The translations under genes and the position numbers were made by a program. From NCBI GenBank assembly GCA_016713025.1, contig JADJPZ010000004.1:3821001-3885000 (forward strand): a DNA stretch of 64,000 nucleotides. Reading direction: 5' to 3'. Source of the stretch: Saprospiraceae bacterium. Its GTDB lineage: Bacteria; Bacteroidota; Bacteroidia; Chitinophagales; Saprospiraceae. This document shows positions 25,407-33,527 of this stretch, piece by piece. The notes under the pieces are model-generated. The model was given only the letters and a program-made list of their open reading frames with translations, was not told the DNA's origin and searched no databases. How positions within the stretch are numbered: position 1 is the first letter of the stretch; every line of letters begins with the position of its first letter.

Positions 25407-25695
25407 CAAACAGATTACAACATTCGAAGAACATTTAACAAGGCAATACGGACAAATTGGCTCTGAGAAGAGAACGGAATTTGAATCCAAAGCAAAGTCA
25501 TTTGTAATAGGTGAACTTTTAAAAGAAGAACGCCTTGAAGCAAATTTAACACAAGAAGAATTGGCTGATAAAATTGGAGCGAAAAAGAGTTATATATCCA
25601 GAGTTGAAAATGGAAAGACTGACATTCAAATATCGACACTTTTTAGACTTTTTGAATTTGGACTTGGCAAACGAATAAACATAATAATTGAATAA
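25396..25695 (+). CDS. HigA-like antitoxin of module 3, XRE family
   Basis: 99 residues. N-terminal part SKQITTFEEHLTRQYGQIGSEKR, HTH at about 50-90 (ANLTQEELADKIGAKKSYISRVEN). Overlaps the toxin frame by 11 bases. It is closest in layout to module 1 (EELADK, SYIS). With the partner disabled it is an orphan antitoxin; it could still cross-neutralise module 1 toxin, which is conjecture. Site h follows seven bases later. Confidence 0.88.
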   Translation: MKNSKQITTFEEHLTRQYGQIGSEKRTEFESKAKSFVIGELLKEERLEANLTQEELADKIGAKKSYISRVENGKTDIQISTLFRLFEFGLGKRINIIIE

Positions 25696-25701
25696 CCCCG
25701 A

Positions 25702-25766
25702 GATAACAACGGCTTTGACGACAGATTCGCTATCGCTTCATCCGACGCAAAGCCTATCCGTTATGG
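25702..25766 (+). other. attC-like site h, with compensatory changes
   Basis: Left arm GGCTTTGACGA and right arm TCCGACGCAAAGCC replace GGCTATGATGA and TCATCACATAGCC of sites a, c and g. Both sides changed together and still pair, while the middle TTCGCTATCGC is unchanged. GTT at 25760-25762. Confidence 0.75.
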
Positions 25767-25857
25767 CTCATGAAAGGAAGAAACCATCAACCTGAAATAT
25801 ATGATTCTCGTAAAGGTCAAAAAGAACAAAACTCTCATAAATTCCGTCTGAAATTCA

Positions 25858-25865
25858 TATCTTTG
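25858..25865 (+). promoter_or_regulatory. -7 promoter box TATCTTTG of DUF6934-like cassette
   Basis: Followed by GCGGTCGAAGACCAGAG as in the related leaders. The start codon is 108 bases downstream because the 64-bp palindrome lies between. Confidence 0.65.
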
Positions 25866-25886
25866 CGGTCGAAGACCAGAGATTTT

Positions 25887-25950
25887 AGTACGTAGGATTT
25901 GATATAATCCCAATAAATCTTCACTTTTGATATTTTGAATCCAACGTACT
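25887..25950. repeat. 64-bp leader palindrome, copy 2
   Basis: Arms AGTACGTAGGATT and AATCCAACGTACT. Sits in the 5-prime leader of the DUF6934-like gene between promoter box and start codon, so it would be the main hairpin of the mRNA leader. Confidence 0.7.
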
Positions 25951-25972
25951 TAAGGTTTTGAAGGAGTAAAAT

Positions 25973-26407
25973 ATGGATCAACCAAAGTATGAATTTAAAA
26001 GGACAAATGAACTCCACTTTGACTTTATAAGTGTTGGGAAGAAAGGCGAAATCCATAAAAGAGTAACCTTTATTGAGTTGCACTATGGTTTTTTCAATAT
26101 GGGACTTGGCGATCTAAATCTTGAAACAGCGGAAGTAGATTACTTTTCGGTTAGTGATAACGGAGATAGAAATACCGTACTTGCTACCGTTTCAGAAATT
26201 ATTGAATCATTTTTTGAGTTATACCCTTCTCATACAATCTATTTCAAGGGGACATCAAATTCAAGAACACGACTTTATCAAATGGCAATAAACCACTTTT
26301 ATGATGAACTTTCAGAAAGATTCCACATACTTGGGGAACTTGATGATAAAATGACACGTTTCAAAAGGAATACCAATTATAAATCATTTCTAATACTTAA
26401 GAAGTAA
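25973..26407 (+). CDS. DUF6934-like cassette protein, copy 2
   Basis: 144 residues, paralogue of the protein at 14024 with the blocks FISVGKKGEIHKRV, FFNMGLGDLNLETAEVDY, DNGDRNTVLATVSEII and TIYFKGTSNSRTRLYQMAI in the same order and spacing. No signal peptide or known catalytic motif. A 53-residue partner gene follows after seven bases. This cassette and the one at 13792 start with nearly the same sequence, so they descend from one cassette. Confidence 0.75.
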   Translation: MDQPKYEFKRTNELHFDFISVGKKGEIHKRVTFIELHYGFFNMGLGDLNLETAEVDYFSVSDNGDRNTVLATVSEIIESFFELYPSHTIYFKGTSNSRTRLYQMAINHFYDELSERFHILGELDDKMTRFKRNTNYKSFLILKK

Positions 26408-26414
26408 TAAAAAT

Positions 26415-26576
26415 ATGAATGTTAAAGAAGTAAAAAATAAGGTAAAACTTAAGACAAATACATCAAAAACAAAATTCCCTCAAGTCAAAATTGATGGGTT
26501 TCAAGATGCTATTAAAAATACTGACATGCTGAAAGTGGTTGAACAAATTAAAAGGGAGAAAATCATGAAGCCATAA
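26415..26576 (+). CDS. Small partner of DUF6934-like protein, 53 aa
   Basis: ATG at 26415, stop at 26574-26576. Lysine-rich (MNVKEVKNKVKLKTNTSKTK), with FPQVKIDGF matching IPQIKIDSA of the partner at 14471, and ending EKIMKP. The shared core and ending support a real gene family despite the small size. Confidence 0.65.
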   Translation: MNVKEVKNKVKLKTNTSKTKFPQVKIDGFQDAIKNTDMLKVVEQIKREKIMKP

Positions 26577-26595
26577 CAGTGGCTTTGACGACAGT
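26572..26595 (+). other. attC-like site i, remnant
   Basis: Left side AACAGTGGCTTTGACGACAG as in site h, then directly TTTTGGCTCATGAAT, the start of the next DUF6934-type cassette. The middle and right arm are deleted. Confidence 0.6.
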
Positions 26596-26815
26596 TTTGG
26601 CTCATGAATAAGGAGAAATACCATACCCCATAAACAAACTTTGAATAGAGAAATTAATTTGATATTGTATCGAAAAGCCGAGTGAAAATCTTATCTTTGA
26701 TCTTCAAAATGGATTGAAATTTAAAGTTTCAAAGCTGTGATTGACAAAAAATATGATATTGGATTATATACGAGTTCGTAAGTATTGGCCCGAAAGGCAA
26801 CATTTCAGGATCATG
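26586..26815 (+). pseudogene. Truncated DUF6934-like cassette at the array end
   Basis: Cassette start GGCTCATGAATAAGGAG, promoter box TATCTTTG at 26692-26699, and a short coding remnant reading YEFVSIGPKGNIS near 26760-26800, matching FISVGKKGEIH of the intact protein. It then stops. Fourth version of this cassette and the last recognisable unit of the array. Confidence 0.6.
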
Positions 26816-27031
26816 TCTCTAAAGCATCGTTTGTTCGTCGTAGCTTATAGCTACGATGCAATATATTAAGGCTTCTTGCCTTGCCTGAATCGCAAAAAAA
26901 ATTGATAATTTTTAATTTAATGTGTGGCGAAAAAATGAAATACACCCTTCTGCGAAACATTTATATCATATTGTACTGTATATTAAGTACCATAAAATTC
27001 TGATAACCACCCAATTATGTAATCATCTAAA
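26816..27031. other. Array-to-chromosome junction, no gene
   Basis: Holds a nested hairpin (GCATCGT...ACGATGC around GTAGCTTATAGCTAC, 26824-26859), which could terminate transcription from either side. I see no gene, integrase or tRNA here. Confidence 0.5.
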
Positions 27032-27907
27032 TCAACCTTTCAATACCCTTGCCATGGTGATCCCTATATCAGCAGGCGAGTTGACTACGTGGATACCATT
27101 TTCTGCCATGATTTTCATTTTTGCTTCTGCGGTATCATCATGACCACCTACGATTGCACCTGCATGGCCCATTGTTCTGCCTTTTGGCGCGGTTTGGCCC
27201 GCAATAAATCCTACGACAGGTTTTTTATTTCCTGTCGCTTTGATATATCTTGCGGCATCCGCTTCATAATTTCCGCCGATCTCTCCTATCATGACGATAC
27301 CGTCAGTTTCAGGATCATCCATGAGTAATTTGACAGCATCTTTGGTAGGTGTACCAATGATGGGGTCTCCACCTATACCTATTGCTGTGGATATACCCAT
27401 ACCTGCTTTTACTATCTGGTCTGCAGCTTCATATGTCAACGTACCTGATTTGGACACCACACCGATACGACCTTTCTTAAATACAAATCCGGGCATGATA
27501 CCGACCTTGGCTTCTCCGGGCGTAATGACTCCGGGACAATTGGGTCCTACCAGAGTACAATCATATTGTTCAATATAGGCTTTTGCGATGACCATATCCT
27601 GTACAGGAATGCCCTCTGTAATACAGATAATGACTTTGATGCCGGCTTCAGCAGATTCCATGATCGCATCAGCTGCAAACCCCGGTGGAACAAAGATGAT
27701 GGATGTATCAGCTCCGGCTTTTGCAACTGCATCTTTTACTGAGTTGAAGACAGGTTTGCCCATATGTTCTGTACCTCCTTTGCCGGGAGTATCTCCACCC
27801 ACTACATTTGTCCCGTAATCGATCATTTGTTCAGCATGAAAAGTACCTTCTTTACCTGTGAATCCCTGTACTATGATCCTGGAGTCTTTATTGACCAATA
27901 CACTCAT
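27032..27907 (-). CDS. sucD: Succinate-CoA ligase, alpha subunit
   Basis: 291 residues, the usual length. With the beta subunit it interconverts succinyl-CoA and succinate with nucleotide triphosphate formation in the TCA cycle. N-terminal CoA-binding Rossmann fold (VQGFTGKEGTFHAEQMIDYG), then LVGPNCPGVITPGE and IGVVSKSGTLTYEA; the phosphorylated His is about residue 248 in MGHAGAIVGG. The start overlaps the stop of the upstream DivIC/FtsB-like gene by four bases (ATGA). The beta subunit gene is not next to it, as is common in Bacteroidota. Confidence 0.97.
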   Translation of the reverse strand: MSVLVNKDSRIIVQGFTGKEGTFHAEQMIDYGTNVVGGDTPGKGGTEHMGKPVFNSVKDAVAKAGADTSIIFVPPGFAADAIMESAEAGIKVIICITEGIPVQDMVIAKAYIEQYDCTLVGPNCPGVITPGEAKVGIMPGFVFKKGRIGVVSKSGTLTYEAADQIVKAGMGISTAIGIGGDPIIGTPTKDAVKLLMDDPETDGIVMIGEIGGNYEADAARYIKATGNKKPVVGFIAGQTAPKGRTMGHAGAIVGGHDDTAEAKMKIMAENGIHVVNSPADIGITMARVLKG

Positions 27908-28233
27908 TTTTTATCTTTTTTACTTTCTATTAATATTATCTCCTCACCAGGCAAATGCATCAGGTGTTTTTCTCTTGCAAATTTTTCATGATTGTTTTTG
28001 AGGTCTTCTTTATCCTTTAGAGCCTGAGCAATCTCATCATTGAGCCTTTCTTTCTCCTGCTCCATATTAGATATTGTTCCCTTCAGTTTTTGATAAGCAA
28101 AAATATTGTGTTTGTCAAAAAAAGTCAACCACACGATAAATAATACAGTCACTATGGTGAACTTATTTATCCATTTGGGAGAGACGCCCAATACCGATGC
28201 TACTTCTTCGCGAATTTTCTTATCTTTTGCCAT
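27904..28233 (-). CDS. Septum formation initiator, DivIC/FtsB family
   Basis: 109 residues: a short cytoplasmic N-terminus, one membrane helix at about 24-41 (FTIVTVLFIVWLTFFD), then a coiled coil (ISNMEQEKERLNDEIAQALKDKE) and a short tail (MHLPGEEIILI). This layout is that of FtsB/DivIC, which bridges cytoplasmic and periplasmic parts of the divisome. It lies between eno and sucD on the same strand; FtsB next to enolase is a widely seen order. Confidence 0.88.
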   Translation of the reverse strand: MAKDKKIREEVASVLGVSPKWINKFTIVTVLFIVWLTFFDKHNIFAYQKLKGTISNMEQEKERLNDEIAQALKDKEDLKNNHEKFAREKHLMHLPGEEIILIESKKDKK

Positions 28234-28320
28234 AACTTGTACATTTAAACCAAAAAAATGAGACCTTAAAAAAACCAGGGAGCTGCATGCTACAACTCTC
28301 TGTAAATATATATTTTTTCT

Positions 28321-29604
28321 TTATGAAAGCAATGATCTGCCCGGATAATAAGCAGAATCACCTAATTCTTCTTCTATACGTAATAATTGGTTATATTTAG
28401 CTATCCTGTCACTTCTTGAAGCCGAGCCTGTCTTAATCTGTCCTGTGTTCAATGCGACTGCAAGATCAGCGATAGTAGTATCCTCAGTCTCACCTGATCT
28501 ATGGCTCATCACAGAAGTAAAGCCATTTCTTGTGGCCAGATTGACTGCATCTATGGTCTCAGTAAGTGACCCGATCTGATTGACTTTTACGAGGATAGAG
28601 TTGGCGGCTTCCTCTTCTATACCGCGTTGCAGTCTTTTGGTATTGGTCACAAAAAGATCATCTCCCACCAGCTGAACTCTTGAACCCAGAGCTTTAGTAA
28701 GTTTTGACCAGGATGCCCAGTCATCTTCATGCAGGCCGTCTTCAATAGAAAATATTGGGTATTTGTTGACCCAATTGGTCCAATATTCTACCATCTCGTC
28801 GCTGCTCAGTTTTTTACCTGCTGATTTATGGAAATGATAGAGTTTTTCTTTTTCGTCATAAAACTCAGATGCCGCAGCATCCATAGCTATCATGATATCA
28901 ATTCCAGGTCTGTATCCGGCTGCTTCTATTGATTTCAGTACTATTTCTATAGCTTCTTCGTTGGATTTGATATTCGGTGCAAAACCACCTTCATCTCCCA
29001 CATTAGTGGAATATCCTTTTGATTTTAGGACAGATTTTAAGTGGTGAAAGACTTCTACACCCATTCTTAGGCCTTCTGAAAACTGTTCAGCACCTACAGG
29101 CATGATCATAAATTCCTGAAAATCAATACTATTGTCAGCATGTGATCCACCATTGAGGATATTCATCATGGGCACAGGCATCACATGCGCATTGACTCCT
29201 CCTACGTATCTGAAAAGTGATTGCCCTGATTCTTCTGCCGCAGCTTTGGCTACAGCAAGTGAGACTCCAAGGATTGCATTGGCACCGATAGATGATTTAT
29301 TGTCTGTACCGTCCAATTCTATCATGATATCATCAATATATCTTTGCTCAAATACATCTTCACCAATCAATGCATCTCTTAGTTTGTCGTCTATATTGTT
29401 GCAGGCATTCAAAACACCTCTACCCAGATATCTGCTTTTGTCATTATCTCTCAGTTCTACTGCCTCATATTTACCTGTTGAAGCACCTGATGGGACAGCT
29501 GCCCTTCCCATCACCCCATTTTCAGTCAACACTTCTACTTCCACAGTCGGATTTCCTCTTGAATCCAGAATTTCTCTGGCTCGGATATCTACAATAACAC
29601 TCAT
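28321..29604 (-). CDS. eno: Enolase
   Basis: 427 residues. Converts 2-phosphoglycerate to phosphoenolpyruvate with Mg2+. Signature regions: AREILDSRGNPTVEVEV at the N-terminus, GGSHADNSIDFQEFMIMPVG, GDEGGFAPN, the metal ligand loop IEDGLHEDDW, and the C-terminal SHRSGETEDTTIADLAVAL with the catalytic surroundings. Its ATG is one base after the carA stop, so the two are almost certainly co-transcribed. Confidence 0.98.
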   Translation of the reverse strand: MSVIVDIRAREILDSRGNPTVEVEVLTENGVMGRAAVPSGASTGKYEAVELRDNDKSRYLGRGVLNACNNIDDKLRDALIGEDVFEQRYIDDIMIELDGTDNKSSIGANAILGVSLAVAKAAAEESGQSLFRYVGGVNAHVMPVPMMNILNGGSHADNSIDFQEFMIMPVGAEQFSEGLRMGVEVFHHLKSVLKSKGYSTNVGDEGGFAPNIKSNEEAIEIVLKSIEAAGYRPGIDIMIAMDAAASEFYDEKEKLYHFHKSAGKKLSSDEMVEYWTNWVNKYPIFSIEDGLHEDDWASWSKLTKALGSRVQLVGDDLFVTNTKRLQRGIEEEAANSILVKVNQIGSLTETIDAVNLATRNGFTSVMSHRSGETEDTTIADLAVALNTGQIKTGSASRSDRIAKYNQLLRIEEELGDSAYYPGRSLLS

Positions 29605-29605
29605 C

Positions 29606-30721
29606 TTAATTATTTTTAGTTTGTTTTAATAAATTTACGAATTCATCAAATAAATATTTGGAATCATGTGGGCCGGGATTTGCTTCAGGATGATACTGAA
29701 CCGAATATGCCGGTTGATTCTTCATTCTGATACCTTCGATGGTTTCATCATTGAGATTGCGGTGTGTGATCTCTATGGTCTCATTTTTTTGAAAGACGTC
29801 ATCTTCTTTGACAGTAAATCCATGATTTTGGCTAGTTATTTCACATTTTCCTGTCGCAAGATTGATCACAGGATGGTTGGCTCCTCTGTGGCCATGATGC
29901 ATTTTATAGGTAGCAATATCATTGGCAAGTGCAAGGATCTGATGACCCAAACAAATGCCAAACATAGGCTTTCTGGTTTCAAGTAGTCCTTTTACAGTGT
30001 GAATGGCATAATCCATGGTTGCGGGATCACCCGGCCCATTGGATAAAAAATAACCATCAGCGCTATAATCCAATATTTCTTTGAGCGGAGTCTTAGCAGG
30101 AAAAACATGAAGATGACATCCTCTTTGTGCGAGACTGCGCAGGATGTTTCTTTTGGTACCAAAATCCAAAACGGCAACCTTGTATGGCGCGTTGGGTTCA
30201 CCCATTTCATAAATCTGATGGGTGGATACTTTACTCGCGAGTTCAAGGCCTTCCATTGATGGCACTTTTTTTAATTGCTTCATCAAAGCATCTTTATCGA
30301 AGTTTTCAGATGAAATGATACAATTCATAGCACCTTTGTTCCTGATATTTCTGACAATAGCCCTTGTATCTACATCATAAATACATACCAGATTATTCTC
30401 TTCAAAATACTTTTGAATTTCCTGGTCAGCCATGGGGCGACTGTAATCATTGGTAAAATTACGACAGATCAATCCGGATATTTGTATCCTTTCAGATTCT
30501 GTATCTGTATTTTTGATACCATAATTGCCTACATGAACATTGGTGGTTACCAATACCTGACCATAATAAGAAGGGTCGGTAAATATTTCCTGATAACCCG
30601 TCATTCCAGTATTAAAACACACTTCACCGGTCGTAGTTCCTGTCACTCCTGCAGCACTTCCTTCATAAAAACTTCCATCTTCAAAAAGTACTACTGCTTT
30701 ACCTTTACCTGAAAAATCCAT
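29606..30721 (-). CDS. carA: Carbamoyl-phosphate synthase, small subunit
   Basis: 371 residues. Glutaminase subunit that feeds ammonia to CarB for arginine and pyrimidine synthesis. N-terminal CPSase domain (LFEDGSFYEGSAAG, GEVCFNTGMTGYQEIFTDPSY) and a C-terminal class I amidotransferase: VLDFGTKRNILRSL, SNGPGDPA, nucleophile Cys in MFGICLGHQ, and HPEANPGPHD with the His/Glu pair. carB is not in the window. Operon with eno. Confidence 0.97.
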   Translation of the reverse strand: MDFSGKGKAVVLFEDGSFYEGSAAGVTGTTTGEVCFNTGMTGYQEIFTDPSYYGQVLVTTNVHVGNYGIKNTDTESERIQISGLICRNFTNDYSRPMADQEIQKYFEENNLVCIYDVDTRAIVRNIRNKGAMNCIISSENFDKDALMKQLKKVPSMEGLELASKVSTHQIYEMGEPNAPYKVAVLDFGTKRNILRSLAQRGCHLHVFPAKTPLKEILDYSADGYFLSNGPGDPATMDYAIHTVKGLLETRKPMFGICLGHQILALANDIATYKMHHGHRGANHPVINLATGKCEITSQNHGFTVKEDDVFQKNETIEITHRNLNDETIEGIRMKNQPAYSVQYHPEANPGPHDSKYLFDEFVNLLKQTKNN

Positions 30722-30793
30722 TCAAAATAAAATTTTGCCACAAATATAAGACATAAATTATATATCATGGCTTTGTTGAAAAACAAATTGCAG

Positions 30794-31141
30794 TTAATTA
30801 TTCTTTAGACCGGGGTTTAGAGTCATGGTGTATTCTGCAACTGCCTTAATCTCTGAAAGTGAAAGGATGTTTTCAAATGGAGTCATCAACCCTTTGCCTT
30901 TTGTGATCTGCAGTATTCTCGTTTCAAGGTCTGTTTCTGACATCGTAAGATCTTTTGATCCATTTGCCCCAAGTTTGCCATCTGCACCATGACATAAAGC
31001 ACAACTCTGTTTGAAAATTTTGGCCCCATCTATTGCAGGTTCAGGTTGTGCAGTCGTAGATACTGTGTTTTTATTCTCTTTCGGGCCACATGCTAAGACA
31101 ATCAATGCCAAAAAAGATACAATGATAGATTTATTGATCAT
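30794..31141 (-). CDS. Lipoprotein c-type cytochrome
   Basis: 115 residues from the ATG at 31141, chosen because MINKSIIVSFLALIVLACG is a lipoprotein signal with the lipobox Cys at 18; a longer start at 31183 would put 14 residues before it. One heme c site CALCHG (47-52), a Met ligand likely in GLMTPFENILS, and the class I end SLSEIKAVAEYTMTL. Periplasmic electron carrier; partner unknown. It stands alone, separated from carA by about 70 bases. Confidence 0.9.
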   Translation of the reverse strand: MINKSIIVSFLALIVLACGPKENKNTVSTTAQPEPAIDGAKIFKQSCALCHGADGKLGANGSKDLTMSETDLETRILQITKGKGLMTPFENILSLSEIKAVAEYTMTLNPGLKNN

Positions 31142-31204
31142 AACAGTTATTTTTATTTTTACCTGCAAAACTATAAATTCCAATACACTTTTAACCTTTT
31201 ATTT

Positions 31205-31408
31205 TCAACTTTCTTCATCTTTCACCTTGTCAGTATTTTTTGAAATTCCTGGTTTTCTCCGGGCATCTTTGAGCGACTTGTCTATGATCCATTCCAGTTG
31301 GCCATTGACACTGCGAAACTCATCGGCTGCCCATTTTTCAAGCGCTTCATATGTTTTCGGGTGTAGCCTCAGAACGAATGTTTTTTTGTCACTCATGGTA
31401 TTCCTCAA
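31205..31408 (-). CDS. Arc-like ribbon-helix-helix protein
   Basis: 67 residues (MSDKKTFVLRLHPKTYEALEK at the start). The pattern FVLRLHPKTYEALEKWAADE plus NGQLEWIIDKSLKD fits an Arc/MetJ ribbon-helix-helix dimer that binds DNA. Its gene lies six bases downstream of the SPFH gene and likely shares its mRNA. This RHH-SPFH pair is often seen in Bacteroidota; the target is unknown. Confidence 0.8.
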   Translation of the reverse strand: MRNTMSDKKTFVLRLHPKTYEALEKWAADEFRSVNGQLEWIIDKSLKDARRKPGISKNTDKVKDEES

Positions 31409-31414
31409 TTCAAA

Positions 31415-32275
31415 TTATTGATGCAAAGTACCCGTATTTACAACCGGTGACACAGCCCTGTCGGAACAAAGTACTACGAGAAGATTACTAACCATAGTGG
31501 CTTTTTTGTCTTCATCTAAGTGTACAATTTCTTTTTTACTGAGCGCATCCAAAGCCATCTTTACCATTCCAACTGCGCCCTCTACTATCTTGCTTCTTGC
31601 CGCAATGATTGCTGTTGCTTGCTGTCGTTGCAACATTGCACTTGCAATTTCCTGAGCATACGCAAGGTGGCTGATTCTGGCCTCTATGACATCAACGCCC
31701 GCAAGCTTAAGTCTGTCTGCTATTTCCTGTTCAAGCATTTCGTTGATCTCAACAGAACTGGACCTAAGGGTTAGATGTGCGCTTTCGTCTTCAAAATTAT
31801 CATATGAATATTCCATGGCCATTTTTCTCAATGCAGACTCACTCTGGATTTCCACAAATTTTTCATAATGTTCGACATCAAAAGCGGCTTTGTAAGTATC
31901 TGCGACCTTCCACACTACTACAGCAGCAATCATAATCGGATTGCCTTGTTTGTCGTTGACTTTGAGTTGGGATGTTTCAAGATTATGAGCTCTCTGAGAT
32001 ATTTTTTTCTTGATAAAAAAAGGATTCGCCCAGAAAAATCCGGATTGCTTGACTGTTCCTACGTAATCACCAAATAAAGTAAGTACTCTGCTACTGTTCG
32101 GTTCAATGGCAAGAAATCCTGAAATTATAAGTAAGTAAATAACAAAGATTGGTACAGATACCCATATGGGAAGCCAATGTAAAAAGATGTTGGCAATGCC
32201 TGCAGCGAGGAGAACAAAACTGATAAGAAGCATTAAATAGCCCGAAGTTGGTTGAATGGATTTTTCTGTTTTCAT
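31415..32275 (-). CDS. SPFH (stomatin/flotillin-like) domain protein
   Basis: 286 residues. Two hydrophobic segments near the N-terminus (YLMLLISFVLLAAGIANIFLH, VPIFVIYLLIISGFLA), then an SPFH domain at about 60-240 (GDYVGTVKQSGFFWANPFF, NDKQGNPIMIAAVVVWKV, MLEQEIADRLKLAGVDVIEARI) and a helical YAQEIASAMLQRQQATAIIAAR. It is probably a membrane scaffold oligomer. Co-transcribed with the RHH gene. The upstream region 32276-32541 separates it from the divergent moxR and should hold both promoters. Confidence 0.88.
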   Translation of the reverse strand: MKTEKSIQPTSGYLMLLISFVLLAAGIANIFLHWLPIWVSVPIFVIYLLIISGFLAIEPNSSRVLTLFGDYVGTVKQSGFFWANPFFIKKKISQRAHNLETSQLKVNDKQGNPIMIAAVVVWKVADTYKAAFDVEHYEKFVEIQSESALRKMAMEYSYDNFEDESAHLTLRSSSVEINEMLEQEIADRLKLAGVDVIEARISHLAYAQEIASAMLQRQQATAIIAARSKIVEGAVGMVKMALDALSKKEIVHLDEDKKATMVSNLLVVLCSDRAVSPVVNTGTLHQ

Positions 32276-32541
32276 TTTAAAAAATTAATTTACTTTAATA
32301 TCATTTTAATATCACAACAAATAACAAACCGACTGCTTAAAAAGTTTCGGATAGTTAAGATTTTTTTAAATTAGTCAAACATTCTTTCATTAAGCTGCGT
32401 TTCTGTGTTACAAATTGTAACTTTGACCTTTTATTTATATTACCTGGTATTTATGACTTCTTTAGAGAATCTTTATCAGAGTATCATAAGAAAAGAAAAA
32501 TCAGTTAACTGTAAATATTTAACAAAAACAAATACAGAGGA

Positions 32542-33510
32542 ATGAGTGATGTGTATCAATCAGATGTTCAGGCGGTAGATGCGATGGCGTCTTCCTATAA
32601 ATTACTGAAGGAGGAGATAGGCAAAGTAATCGTAGGGCAGGATGATGTGGTCAGAGCCGTTATTATTTCATTATTCAGCAATGGTCATAGTCTGCTTGTA
32701 GGTGTTCCGGGACTTGCAAAAACACTTTTGGTCAGCACTATTGCAGATGTTCTGGATCTCGAATTTAAACGTATACAATTCACACCTGACCTGATGCCGT
32801 CAGATATCACAGGGTCTGAAATTCTGGACGAAAGCAGGCATTTTAAATTTAATAAAGGTCCGCTTTTTACCAATATCCTTCTCGCTGATGAGATCAACAG
32901 AACGCCGCCGAAAACGCAGGCAGCGCTTCTTGAAGCCATGCAGGAAAAATCAGTAACTGTAGCTGGTGCAAGACATGTACTTCCCAAACCATTTTTTGTA
33001 TTGGCAACTCAAAACCCAATAGAGCAGGAAGGTACTTATCCGTTACCGGAGGCACAATTGGACAGATTTATGTTCAATATACCTTTGGATTACCCAAGTT
33101 ATGATGAAGAGGTTCAGGTGGTAAAATCCACTACATCAAACGAAAAATATACTTTGCGCAACATTCTGACCGGTGAACAGATCATGGGCTTTCAATCATT
33201 GGTCAGAAAAATACCCATTGCGGACAATGTCCTGGAGTATGCTGTAACATTGGCTTCCAAAACGAGACCAAATACCAGTCTTGCTACCGCTGAAGTCAAC
33301 AACTATATCTCTTGGGGTGCCGGCCCCCGAGCGTCGCAATATCTCGTACTGGGCGCTAAATGCCATGCAGCTATCAATGGCAAATATTCTCCGGATAAGG
33401 AAGATGTACAAGCTATCGCAAACTATGTATTACGGCACAGAATTGTAAGGAATTATAAGGCAGAAGCTGAAGGTATCAGTGAAGAACAAATTATCAAAAA
33501 CCTGTTTTAG
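32542..33510 (+). CDS. MoxR-family AAA+ ATPase
   Basis: 322 residues. Walker A GVPGLAKT, Walker B ILLADEINR, the MoxR signature LLEAMQEKSVTVAG, sensor 1 VLATQNPIEQEGTYPLPEAQLDRF, and a C-terminal lid (RIVRNYKAEAEGISEEQI). MoxR ATPases act as chaperones, usually with DUF58 and VWA-domain proteins encoded downstream. Here a DUF4197 lipoprotein gene follows instead after 17 bases, so the usual partners must be elsewhere. Confidence 0.93.
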   Translation: MSDVYQSDVQAVDAMASSYKLLKEEIGKVIVGQDDVVRAVIISLFSNGHSLLVGVPGLAKTLLVSTIADVLDLEFKRIQFTPDLMPSDITGSEILDESRHFKFNKGPLFTNILLADEINRTPPKTQAALLEAMQEKSVTVAGARHVLPKPFFVLATQNPIEQEGTYPLPEAQLDRFMFNIPLDYPSYDEEVQVVKSTTSNEKYTLRNILTGEQIMGFQSLVRKIPIADNVLEYAVTLASKTRPNTSLATAEVNNYISWGAGPRASQYLVLGAKCHAAINGKYSPDKEDVQAIANYVLRHRIVRNYKAEAEGISEEQIIKNLF

Positions 33511-33527
33511 AAATTGATCAAAATACA

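Noticed and set aside
29132..29629. 165-residue open frame on the plus strand over eno
   Set aside because: Antisense shadow of the enolase gene in an unusual composition; no start signal or family match. The same applies to long antisense frames over sucD, carA, the TonB receptor and the sigma factor.
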